A stretch of DNA of 64,000 bases from Kamptonema formosum PCC 6407. Lineage in GTDB: Bacteria; Cyanobacteriota; Cyanobacteriia; Cyanobacteriales; Microcoleaceae. The notes beneath the pieces are model-generated. The model was not told the origin of the DNA. It made no database searches and saw only the letters and a program-made list of their open reading frames with translations. This document shows positions 45,097 through 52,863 of the stretch, piece after piece. Each line of letters starts with the position of its first letter. Positions within the stretch are counted from its first letter, which is position 1. The DNA lies in the NCBI RefSeq assembly GCF_000332155.1, contig NZ_KB235903.1:2516803-2580802 (forward strand), in the 5' to 3' direction. The translations under genes and the position numbers were made by a program.

Positions 45097-45780
45097 ATGG
45101 CATTAGCACATCTCTTTCCAGTTATCCATCCCATCTTAAAGCATACTTTCCCAAATTGCCTGTGGACAGGAGATGTCAATCAGCCGGAGATTGCCTTAAC
45201 TTTTGACGATGGCCCCCACCCGCAACACACGCCAAAATTACTCAAAATTTTAGATAAATACAATATTACAGCTAGCTTTTTTCTACTCGGTTTGTGCGTC
45301 CAACGCTATCCCGAAATTACTAAGGCTATTTATGAAAGCGGTCATTGGATTGGCTTACATGGCTATCAACATATATCCTTCCCTAAGTTAACACCAACAA
45401 ACTTAAAATTGGAATTAGAAAATACCCAAAATCATATTTACGAAGCCTGCGGTTTAGCACCACAATTAATCCGAGATGTGCGCCCACCCAATGGTTTTTT
45501 TACGCCCCGCCAATTAAATTTGTTAACGGGTTGGGGATATCGCCCTGTAATGTGGAGTGTAGTACCTGAAGATTGGGTAAGACCGGGAGTTTCTGTGGTT
45601 GTTAATCGCGTGATTCAGCAGACTTGTAGGGGTTCAATTATTGTCTTACACGACGGACATTGTGGCGGAGAAGATGTAGCACTCTCAGCAGCAGAAATTA
45701 TTCCTCTACTTTTAGATCGAGGCTATAATTTTGTTACCATCGATAAAATCTGGAACCAAATCCAACAGGGCAGATTTTGA
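45097..45780 (+). CDS. Polysaccharide deacetylase (NodB family)
   Basis: A 227-residue carbohydrate esterase family 4 protein. NodB motifs: 1, IALTFDDGPHPQHTPKLLKI (D-D pair, metal and catalysis); 2, IGLHGYQHISFPKL (the usual HS/TxxH form); 3, RPPNGFFTPRQLNLL; later motif IVLHDGHCGG. These enzymes remove acetyl groups from peptidoglycan or exopolysaccharide sugars. No clear signal peptide precedes the domain, although residues 1-20 are mildly hydrophobic. It sits between two SLH proteins, which suggests an envelope role. Confidence 0.9.
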   Translation: MALAHLFPVIHPILKHTFPNCLWTGDVNQPEIALTFDDGPHPQHTPKLLKILDKYNITASFFLLGLCVQRYPEITKAIYESGHWIGLHGYQHISFPKLTPTNLKLELENTQNHIYEACGLAPQLIRDVRPPNGFFTPRQLNLLTGWGYRPVMWSVVPEDWVRPGVSVVVNRVIQQTCRGSIIVLHDGHCGGEDVALSAAEIIPLLLDRGYNFVTIDKIWNQIQQGRF

Positions 45781-45861
45781 GTTGGGTAAAGTGGCGGATA
45801 GTATAATCTCTGAGTAAACCTGTGTTGACAAGACATTTATTCAGGACTTACGCAAAACTAT

Positions 45862-45915
45862 CCGTAACGCCGCCATCTTGGCGGTCAAGTCACCGCCAAG
45901 ATGGCGGCGTTACGG
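45862..45915. repeat. Palindromic GCCGCCATCTTGGCGG element, copy 3
   Basis: Perfect 24-bp arms starting ccgtaacgccgccatcttgg with a six-base loop (caagtc). It follows tcaggacttacgcaaaac. It lies about 40 bases upstream of the SLH-WD40 gene, so in or near its promoter. Confidence 0.9.
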
Positions 45916-45954
45916 AATCTGTCATAATATCTGTGTGAGTAGAGGAGTTTTTGT

Positions 45955-48477
45955 ATGGTTAAATCGCATAAATCGCCAACTGTAACAGCCTTAGCTTTGG
46001 GTTTAATCTTAGCTAATGAGGTGCTTTTTAATAACAGGATAGCGCCTGCATTTGCCCAAACTAGGTTTAAGGATGTTCAAAACCATTGGGCCCAAGCTTG
46101 TATTGAAGATTTAGCCGATAAAAAAATTATTAGTGGCTATTATGAAGATGGAACTTTTCGCCCCAATCGCCCCGTTTCCCGCGCCGAATTTGCTGCCATC
46201 GTCCGCAGAGCTTTTCCCAATGCTAAGCCAGTTCGAGAAGCTATGACTTTTGTCGATCTTCCTACTGATTATTGGGCTTATAAGTCGATAATGGAAGCCT
46301 ATCAAACGGGATTTATTTCTAGCTACAATGGTAGTGTTTTTAATCCTACTCTTAATATTCCTCGCTGGCAAGTGGTGGTATCTTTAAGTAATGGTTTAAG
46401 GTATTCCCCAACGCAATCGGCGACTAACATTTTGACCGCGACTTTTGACGATGCAGCGGACATTCCAGATTTAGCAAAAAATGCGATCGCGGCTGCTGCT
46501 GAAAAACAGGTTGTCGTTAATTATCCTAATGTTAGACAACTTAAACCAAATCAAGATGTAAGTCGGGCAGAAGTAGCTGCATTTCTTTGCCAAGCTGTGT
46601 CTAACTCAGGTCAAGCGGCTTTAGTTCCTTCTCAATATATTGCCCAAGTTCCCGCCGATATTCAACCAACTAAAACAGAGATATCAGAAGTTGGCAAAGT
46701 TCGTGCAGAATTTTCTTATCAACAACAAGGTGAAGATGGCAAAAATTTGCGGATAAAAATTAGCCGGGAAGGTCAAATATTCCTCGATGAACCTGTGCTA
46801 TTGCCGACGCGATCGCTTGCAGGTAACATAGATCGAAAAGCAACAAATGAAATATCTGAAGGGCTGTTATTATCTCTACGAGTGCGAGATTTAGATGGCG
46901 ATGGGGAACCGGAAGTGTTAGTAGATTTGGTGTCTGCTAAAAGCAGAAGTAATAGCATTCGCAACAACTATTCCTATATTTACCGCTACGAGGCGACACC
47001 TAAAACCTACGTACTTACGCAACATTCTTGGGGGAATGTCAATTACGAACTTGAGGATTTAGATCGAGATAATATTCTGGAATTTAAAAGTCAGGATGGA
47101 AGATTTAGAGAGGCATTTACCAATTATACTGATTCTCGATTGCCCTTGCAAATCTGGCAATATCGTCAAGGCAAAATGTTAGATGTTACTAAACAATATC
47201 CCGTACAAGTTTACACTAATGCCTCTGAACTGTGGGTAGAAAGTAGCACTCGTCAAAGCAATAATCAAGATATAAAAGGCGTGTTGGCGGCTTACCTAGC
47301 AAGTAAGTATGTACTTGGTCAAGAGGTGGAAGGTTGGCAATTAGTTGAGAAGATTTATCAAGGTAGCGATCGCGCTCAATTTTTGGGACAATTACGCCAA
47401 TTTTTAGCGAGTAATGGCTATGCTGTTGGTCAAAATACCGCTGATAATAAGCCTCAAGATCGATCAGATACTAAACTTCAAGCTCAACCAGAGACTAAAC
47501 CTCAAGATAAGCCAGATACTAAGCCTCAAGATAAGCCAGATGCTAAGCCTCAAGATAAGCCAGATACTAAGGATAATGAGACTGCGATCGCACCTAAATT
47601 AGTCCGCACTTTACCTGGTAGCAAAAACCCAGTTTTTTCTGTGTCAATTAGCCCAGATGGTAAAACTTTAGCCGCCAGTGGTAAGCAGGAAATTAAACTT
47701 TGGAATCTGGAAACAGGAGAAATATTAAATACCTTATCGGGCCATGAAGGTAATGTTTGGTCTGTAGCTATTAGTCCAGATGGGCAAACTTTGATGAGCG
47801 GTAGTGGTGATGGTAGCGCGATTTTGTGGGATATTTCTACTGGGGAAATCCGACGCAATCTATCCCATACAGGGGGGTGGATTAATGCAGTTGGTTTTAG
47901 TTCAGATAGCAAAACTGCGATTAGTTGCAGTCATAATAAGGGGATTAATTTGTGGGATGTTACTACTGGAAAACTCCTGTATAGTCTCGATGGATTTAAC
48001 CCGATGGCGATCGCTTCTCAAGGGCGGGTTTTCGCCAGCAGCGGCGGGCCTAGCGAGATCAAGCTATGGGATGTGGTGACGGGGGCACTTCGCAGTACCC
48101 TTGCGGTTCCAGCGGTGGCGGGAGGCGGAATTAAGGCGATCGCTATCAGTCGGGATGGGTGGACTCTCGCCCACGCGATGTCTGGAAATTCTCGCATCCA
48201 AGTCTGGGATTTGCGGAAGCGACAAGCGCTTTATACCCTAGACGGACATTCTGCGGGGGTAGAGGCGATCGCGATTAGTCCCGACGGACAAACTCTCGCT
48301 AGTAGCAGTAGCGATCGCACTCTCAAACTGTGGAATCTACGTACCGGGAAACTGATGCACTCAATGGAAGGGATGGGTGCGATCGCCTTCAGCCGCGACG
48401 GGCAAATTCTTGTTAGCGTAGGTAAGGATAATTCTATTCAAATTTGGCAAATGAGTGACAAAGTTAGCCAAAGGTGA
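45955..48477 (+). CDS. Exported SLH protein with WD40 beta-propeller
   Basis: An 840-residue protein: signal peptide (about 1-35, ending APAFAQ); three SLH domains (from RFKDVQNHWAQACIEDLADK to about 225); a middle domain (about 230-480) with an FG-GAP-like calcium site (VRDLDGDGEPEVLVDLVSA); a hydrophilic linker of KPQDKPDT/A repeats (about 500-540); and six or seven WD40 repeats (about 550-840; for example TLSGHEGNVWSVAISPDGQT). WD40 domains are normally cytoplasmic, so an exported one is unusual. It probably anchors to the envelope by the SLH part and presents the propeller outside. Partner unknown. Confidence 0.9.
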   Translation: MVKSHKSPTVTALALGLILANEVLFNNRIAPAFAQTRFKDVQNHWAQACIEDLADKKIISGYYEDGTFRPNRPVSRAEFAAIVRRAFPNAKPVREAMTFVDLPTDYWAYKSIMEAYQTGFISSYNGSVFNPTLNIPRWQVVVSLSNGLRYSPTQSATNILTATFDDAADIPDLAKNAIAAAAEKQVVVNYPNVRQLKPNQDVSRAEVAAFLCQAVSNSGQAALVPSQYIAQVPADIQPTKTEISEVGKVRAEFSYQQQGEDGKNLRIKISREGQIFLDEPVLLPTRSLAGNIDRKATNEISEGLLLSLRVRDLDGDGEPEVLVDLVSAKSRSNSIRNNYSYIYRYEATPKTYVLTQHSWGNVNYELEDLDRDNILEFKSQDGRFREAFTNYTDSRLPLQIWQYRQGKMLDVTKQYPVQVYTNASELWVESSTRQSNNQDIKGVLAAYLASKYVLGQEVEGWQLVEKIYQGSDRAQFLGQLRQFLASNGYAVGQNTADNKPQDRSDTKLQAQPETKPQDKPDTKPQDKPDAKPQDKPDTKDNETAIAPKLVRTLPGSKNPVFSVSISPDGKTLAASGKQEIKLWNLETGEILNTLSGHEGNVWSVAISPDGQTLMSGSGDGSAILWDISTGEIRRNLSHTGGWINAVGFSSDSKTAISCSHNKGINLWDVTTGKLLYSLDGFNPMAIASQGRVFASSGGPSEIKLWDVVTGALRSTLAVPAVAGGGIKAIAISRDGWTLAHAMSGNSRIQVWDLRKRQALYTLDGHSAGVEAIAISPDGQTLASSSSDRTLKLWNLRTGKLMHSMEGMGAIAFSRDGQILVSVGKDNSIQIWQMSDKVSQR

Positions 48478-48511
48478 GTAAGTTTTTTCAGCAATTACGC
48501 GCGATGAGATT

Positions 48512-48577
48512 AGAAACCGGGTTTCTGAGTAGAATCTCCGTAGAGAATCGAATATTTTTCTAAGAAACCCGGTTTCT
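48512..48577. repeat. AGAAACCGGGTTTCT inverted repeat, copy 1
   Basis: agaaaccgggtttct at 48512 and agaaacccggtttct at 48563 are each near-palindromic and together form an inverted pair. A related pair is at 55155-55221. Confidence 0.85.
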
Positions 48578-48688
48578 GTGCGTAGGTAAACGCTACGAAT
48601 GTACATTTGAAGGAGAAGTATTATTTTGCCTGCTAAAACATTGTCAACTACTTTGCGATCGCAGTCAAATTAATCAGCCAAAAAACAT

Positions 48689-49075
48689 TCAGACTATAAC
48701 TTCCTTCAGAAACGCGGCTAATTCTCCCTTATTCATATTTCCCTGTGCCACCTGCATCACCAAATTATATGCTTGCTCATCTGTCAAATTTAGGGAATAG
48801 CCATTAAAACGTAAAAAACTATCCATCGCCGCGAAAGCAGTCCGTTTATTGCCATCAATAAAAGGGTGATTCATCGCTAAATGGTAGAAATAAGCAGCAG
48901 CTTGATCCTGAATTGTGGGATGCAGCAACTCACCGCCGAAAGTGGCTTGCGGTTGAGCTAAAGCAGACTCCAGCAAGCCTTCATCCCTAACACCCTGACT
49001 GCCACCAAATTTTTCAATTTGTCTGGCATGGATGCTTAAAACCGCACTTTTATTTAGAAAATTAGGAATTAGCAA
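48689..49075 (-). CDS. doc: Doc-type (Fic-fold) toxin
   Basis: A 128-residue death-on-curing toxin with the Fic motif HPFIDGNKRTAF (H70 to F81) and the family start IHARQIEKFGGSQGVRDEGL. Doc of phage P1 phosphorylates elongation factor Tu; close relatives AMPylate other targets. The 14-base overlap with the upstream antitoxin gene implies translational coupling. A chromosomal toxin-antitoxin unit in a repeat-rich spacer may help maintain this region or respond to stress. Confidence 0.88.
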   Translation of the reverse strand: MLIPNFLNKSAVLSIHARQIEKFGGSQGVRDEGLLESALAQPQATFGGELLHPTIQDQAAAYFYHLAMNHPFIDGNKRTAFAAMDSFLRFNGYSLNLTDEQAYNLVMQVAQGNMNKGELAAFLKEVIV

Positions 49076-49250
49076 GACGGCGATAAACCTCCTCTCTTTC
49101 GCGTTCCGAATCTAGATATGCCTGCCATAATTTCGGGTCTATTTCTGGTTGTTGCTTAGCCTTTAGGGAACGCACAAACTCAAGTACCTCTTCTAGTCTA
49201 TGCTCTGGCACTTGGTCAATTTCTTGGAGCAGTAAGTCTTTAGTAGTCAT
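49062..49250 (-). CDS. Antitoxin partner of the Doc toxin
   Basis: A 62-residue acidic, helical protein (MTTKDLLLQEIDQVPEHRLE followed by EVLEFVRSLKAKQQPEI) of the DUF2281-like type often placed before toxins in cyanobacteria. It precedes and overlaps the Doc gene, the usual order. It probably neutralises Doc by covering its Fic site with its C-terminal helix (residues about 40-62), and may also repress its own promoter. Confidence 0.75.
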   Translation of the reverse strand: MTTKDLLLQEIDQVPEHRLEEVLEFVRSLKAKQQPEIDPKLWQAYLDSEREREEVYRRLANS

Positions 49251-49275
49251 TTTTCCGAAAAGATTAGTATACTAA

Positions 49276-49366
49276 GTAGGGTGGGCGCTCGCCGTCAATC
49301 ATTTTAGGCTATGAGAAACATCTAGGCTATGAGAAACATCGCTATTTGTGGCAATAGCCTACCTTA
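49276..49366. repeat. GGTGGGCGCTCGCCG palindrome, copy 2 (rearranged)
   Basis: The left arm gtagggtgggcgctcgccg matches copies at 39875 and 51567. The right arm is degenerate (gcaatagcctacctta), and the middle holds a direct repeat of ctaggctatgagaaacatc. Confidence 0.75.
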
Positions 49367-49423
49367 CTTTTAATTGTATCCTTTTACTTACCAGCTTACT
49401 ACAAAACTTATAGAAAATGCAAC

Positions 49424-50620
49424 TTACCAGTAAAATTTTCTGCCCAATTCCTCTTCTAACTTGTAATTATATGGTTGAAAAAACTCACTCAATCGCCCAT
49501 GAATAGCATCAATCGGCGGCTGATAAACCCCAGCATTATACTTTTCATGATCAGGAAGTTGATAATCTGGCAAACCTAAAAATGCAAAAACCTGTTGAAG
49601 TGCAACAGCAGGATTAGCATAAAAATCTTCACTTCGCAAAATTAAGAACTGCTCTTTAGGAAAAAGCCTCATCCACCGTCTGATACTATAAACATAAAGA
49701 CTCTTATCAAGATACTCGCACTGTTTCCAGTAAATTGCATTTTCTAAATCCGTTTCATTTGCCTTTGCTAATATCTCCATTTCAACGTTTATCGCCTCTT
49801 CAAAAGAGCGCTTTTCCGTTCCCCGTCTCACCCACATTTGATAATGAGAAAAAACTCTGGCTACAGGATTTCTCAGGATAATAATTAGCTTAACTTGCGG
49901 TAGAGATTCGTGCAATCTTTGAGCCGCTAGCGGATAGTTTAAATAGGTAGGAGTTGCCTCGCCAGTCAAAAAAAATTGTGTATTTATTTCTGGGAAAAAA
50001 TGAGCATCATACCAAGCCTTACCGCGATGAAAATGTTCTGAAAAAAAACAGATTTCTTTCTCAGCAGCCGCTAAAATTTGAGGATGAGAAGTGATATACT
50101 TATAAAGAGAAGTAGTTCCACATCTAGGAGAACCGATAATAATAAAATCTGGGTTGCGTAAGTTTTCAAAATTACAATTTACTTGTGCAAGTTCGGGATG
50201 AGATACTAAAGTTTGCTTGTAAACAGCAGTTTGGTAAACCGCTATCGCCTCCTCAATTTTTCCCTGTTTTGTCAGCGCTGCCGCCAAATGGACGTAAACT
50301 AAAGGAAAGTCAGGTAAAATCTCAATAACTTGGCGATAAAGGGCAATTAAATCGTCAATTAAACTAGAATTATTAGGAAGCGGCGCATAGCGCAGAGGAA
50401 AGTAAGCAGGGGTAAAATTGGGTTGTAGGATAATCGCCTTTTGCTGAGCTGCGATCGCATCTTCTAATTGCCCATTTTGTTGTAGCGCTTTCCCCAAATT
50501 GTGGTAAGCTAAAGGCGAATCGGGATTTATTTCAACCGCCTTTCGGTAATGCGCGATCGCCTCCTCTAATTTTCCCTCTAACTTCAGCGCATCTCCCAAA
50601 GCACAATAGTCCAAATTCAT
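49424..50620 (-). CDS. TPR-sulfotransferase fusion
   Basis: A 398-residue protein. Residues 1 to about 140 are TPR repeats (DALKLEGKLEEAIAHYRKAV, NLGKALQQNGQLEDAIAAQQ). Residues about 155-398 are a PAPS-dependent sulfotransferase with the 5'-phosphosulfate loop FIIIGSPRCGTTSLYKY (P-loop 163-170) and the 3'-phosphate motif LIIILRNPVARVFSHYQMW. It transfers sulfate from PAPS to an unknown acceptor, likely a carbohydrate or a protein recognised through the TPRs. Its ATG overlaps the stop of the preceding oxygenase-like gene (ATGA), so the two are translationally coupled. Confidence 0.9.
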   Translation of the reverse strand: MNLDYCALGDALKLEGKLEEAIAHYRKAVEINPDSPLAYHNLGKALQQNGQLEDAIAAQQKAIILQPNFTPAYFPLRYAPLPNNSSLIDDLIALYRQVIEILPDFPLVYVHLAAALTKQGKIEEAIAVYQTAVYKQTLVSHPELAQVNCNFENLRNPDFIIIGSPRCGTTSLYKYITSHPQILAAAEKEICFFSEHFHRGKAWYDAHFFPEINTQFFLTGEATPTYLNYPLAAQRLHESLPQVKLIIILRNPVARVFSHYQMWVRRGTEKRSFEEAINVEMEILAKANETDLENAIYWKQCEYLDKSLYVYSIRRWMRLFPKEQFLILRSEDFYANPAVALQQVFAFLGLPDYQLPDHEKYNAGVYQPPIDAIHGRLSEFFQPYNYKLEEELGRKFYW

Positions 50621-51456
50621 GCCGGAATCCTATAATAACCGCGCATCATCACCTTAATATCTAAATGCTTCTTATCCGCCGTAGTTCCATCGTGAATCAT
50701 ATTCTCCGTAGGCGCAATATAAGCCTCCCCCGGTGCTATTCTCAGCTTCACCACTGGATATTCTGGATAGCGCCTCATAAATTCCTCATTCGCCGATCGC
50801 ATCCAATTTTGTTGAATTCCCTCCTCGCTACCTCCCAACATCTCAAATAAAGTCATTTCTGGCAGATTAATAAATAAAAAATAACGGTCTTCCAGCCCCA
50901 AATTAACACAAATACGATTAGTTGCTTCGTGCTTGCGATTCAACGGTAATTTATCCCAATTATCAGTATGCAAACCATTATGGCAGCCTCGGTTTCTGTC
51001 AATTGTTGACGTAGTTAATCCCGGAGGCATTCCCCCAATGCCATTAATCGCAGGCGGAGAATTAGAGAAACATAAAGGAGTAAAATAGTGAATAATTTTA
51101 TCTAAAGCTTCCTGGCAATTTTCGCGGATGCCAAAAGCCTTTAATTCTTCTTGAGTTGCGATCGCGCTAATACCTTGTTCTGCAAACGGAGCTAACACTT
51201 TTGAGGGCAAACGCACAATTCCTATACCAGCATAATAGGGTGGTACCTCCTCTGTCCACAGCAGTGCCGACTCCTGTGCATTTGGATATCTCCAAGGCTC
51301 TTTAGGCACAAAAGCACCATCGCAATAACCAGCACTCTCTGGTAGAATTTCTCCTGCTGCCACAGTACCAGAACTCAGCCACACCCTCGGAATTTCACTC
51401 TTATCCTTGGGAGTGCATTGAAAAATTTTAATTCCTTCCCGAAGATTGACCATCAA
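50617..51456 (-). CDS. Putative Fe(II)/2-oxoglutarate-type oxygenase, coupled to sulfotransferase
   Basis: A 279-residue soluble protein. A HxD motif (H163, D165 in GLHTDNWDKLP) and a later histidine H255 (ENMIHDGTTADKKHLDI) are arranged like the 2-His-1-carboxylate facial triad of Fe(II)/2-oxoglutarate dioxygenases, and VKLRIAPGEAYIAPTENMIH fits the strand carrying the second His. A basic residue for the 2-oxoglutarate (R272 or K268) lies after it. I cannot be sure without a search, and the family is not named here. It starts the two-gene unit with the sulfotransferase, suggesting successive hydroxylation and sulfation of one product. Confidence 0.62.
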   Translation of the reverse strand: MMVNLREGIKIFQCTPKDKSEIPRVWLSSGTVAAGEILPESAGYCDGAFVPKEPWRYPNAQESALLWTEEVPPYYAGIGIVRLPSKVLAPFAEQGISAIATQEELKAFGIRENCQEALDKIIHYFTPLCFSNSPPAINGIGGMPPGLTTSTIDRNRGCHNGLHTDNWDKLPLNRKHEATNRICVNLGLEDRYFLFINLPEMTLFEMLGGSEEGIQQNWMRSANEEFMRRYPEYPVVKLRIAPGEAYIAPTENMIHDGTTADKKHLDIKVMMRGYYRIPA

Positions 51457-51471
51457 AGCAAAAATTATCTA

Positions 51472-51685
51472 AAAGTTAACAGTTAACAGTTAACTGTTAA
51501 CTGTTAACTGGTAAGCTTCTATAACTTGTAAGTAGGTAGATGCAAATAAACCTTGCTGTGTAATAAGTAAGGTGGGCGCTTACCGACTACCATTTATAGC
51601 TATAAGTTACAAGTTTTTTGCGGCAAGCGCCCACCCTACGTTTAATTCTACTATTTAACAGCTAACAATTAACAGTTAACCGTTA
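51472..51685. repeat. TGTTAAC arrays and GGTGGGCGCTTACCG palindrome, copy 3
   Basis: agttaac heptamers at 51475-51510 and 51657-51687 flank the inverted repeat gtaaggtgggcgcttaccg (51567) with cggcaagcgcccaccctac (51621). The middle holds tataagttac, as in copy 1. It fills the spacer upstream of the oxygenase gene. Confidence 0.85.
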
Positions 51686-51691
51686 ACTACT

Positions 51692-52354
51692 CTAGTGCGT
51701 GCAGTGCGTACAATGCGTACAATGCGTACACAAACCCGCAACCTCAAACCCTTCTGCTGTTGGAAATTGCCAGAGAGTTTGTGTTAAACTTGCAGGGTCA
51801 ACTTCTGGTCTAGGAACAGATGAAAACGTCAAGACGCGCCCCTCATCATCTGTATTTTCTACCAAAATTTCATCCTCAGCAATTTTAATACCATCTCGGT
51901 GTAAAATGCTGATGCCAAACATATTAGTCATTCCCAACTCTGACAGCTTAGCTGCAATAGCGCTGAGAAATTCTTGATTGTTGACAACTGCTTCTGAGCG
52001 TTCAACTGCCGCTGCTACCTGCTCATTATTGCGGACAAATTCTAACGGAAACCAAACCCACTCACCAGATACTTGATTTTGTTCAACCTTCCACATATAG
52101 GGAATAGCATCGCTATATTCTGTGGTCGGCTTAATGTAAGAATTGTTACCTTCAAACTCCTCAACTAGCCGCTCTTCAGCAGACAGGTTGAAGTGCTTGT
52201 GAAGCAAGCATATACCAACTTGTTTTTGCAAGCCGTAGCTGCGGATAATCGCACCCAACTCTTTCAGATTATACTTGACTAATTCAAGCCGATCTCTGAC
52301 CGTGAAAAAATCCTCTAAACCGTCGAAAACTTCTGGTTTGTAAGCTGTTAGCAT
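51692..52354 (-). CDS. Hypothetical protein ending in a (Cys-Thr-His)4 tail
   Basis: A 220-residue protein (MLTAYKPEVFDGLEDFFTVR...). The body has no recognisable domain; a motif VGICLLHKHFNL (about 46-57) and another FGISILHRDGIKI (about 147-159) look like two copies of one beta-alpha unit, suggesting an internal duplication. The last 12 residues are CTH repeated four times, right before the stop, encoded by a nine-base repeat (gtacgcatt units). Repeated Cys/His could bind zinc, copper or iron. The tail may also be a recent repeat expansion from a single CTH. No neighbour explains it. Confidence 0.8.
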   Translation of the reverse strand: MLTAYKPEVFDGLEDFFTVRDRLELVKYNLKELGAIIRSYGLQKQVGICLLHKHFNLSAEERLVEEFEGNNSYIKPTTEYSDAIPYMWKVEQNQVSGEWVWFPLEFVRNNEQVAAAVERSEAVVNNQEFLSAIAAKLSELGMTNMFGISILHRDGIKIAEDEILVENTDDEGRVLTFSSVPRPEVDPASLTQTLWQFPTAEGFEVAGLCTHCTHCTHCTH

Positions 52355-52863
52355 ACGGGTTTAGTTCCTTGCAGATTAATATCTATAGTCGAACATATTT
52401 GGGATTTTGCCAAATGTCAATAGCTGAGACAGGATAAATATATTAAATATTTGTGACAGCGGTAATTTTTTAGCGTAAGCTTTGGTGAGTAAGGGCGGTA
52501 GGCATCGCACTAATACGTCTCTGGTATCGATCGCCCCTAGCAGTTTCCGCGCCGCAGGCAACCGGATGAGTAATACCCAGTTTGAGATCGCTAATAGGTC
52601 TTTAACGAAACCCCTCGCTCCTAGAGTCCTTGATGTGGACATAGATTGCTTGTAGTCTTAGATTGGCGAGTGACATTTGAGTGCGATCGCCCCCTTAGAT
52701 TACAGGGATTCGCCTAGAATAGTTACTAGGCATTGTTATTTATTTTTTTTAGGAATTACGCAGTCGATCGGATAAGTGTGTCAGAGGTTGCCCCGATAAC
52801 CGCACAGAAAATCTTAGCCTCAAACCCCATCCTTCATCAGCCATTCTCCATTCTTCAATCCCT
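52355..52863. other. Gene-poor spacer with one doubtful minus-strand frame
   Basis: About 500 bases between divergent genes. An 88-codon minus-strand frame at 52376-52642 has no ribosome binding site and no recognised domain, so I do not call it. A short direct/inverted segment (ggattcgcctagaatagttactagg) lies near 52706. Promoters for both flanking genes must be here. Confidence 0.5.

Noticed and set aside
52376-52642. 88-codon minus-strand frame
   Set aside because: No ribosome binding site, no recognised domain and an ordinary spacer composition.
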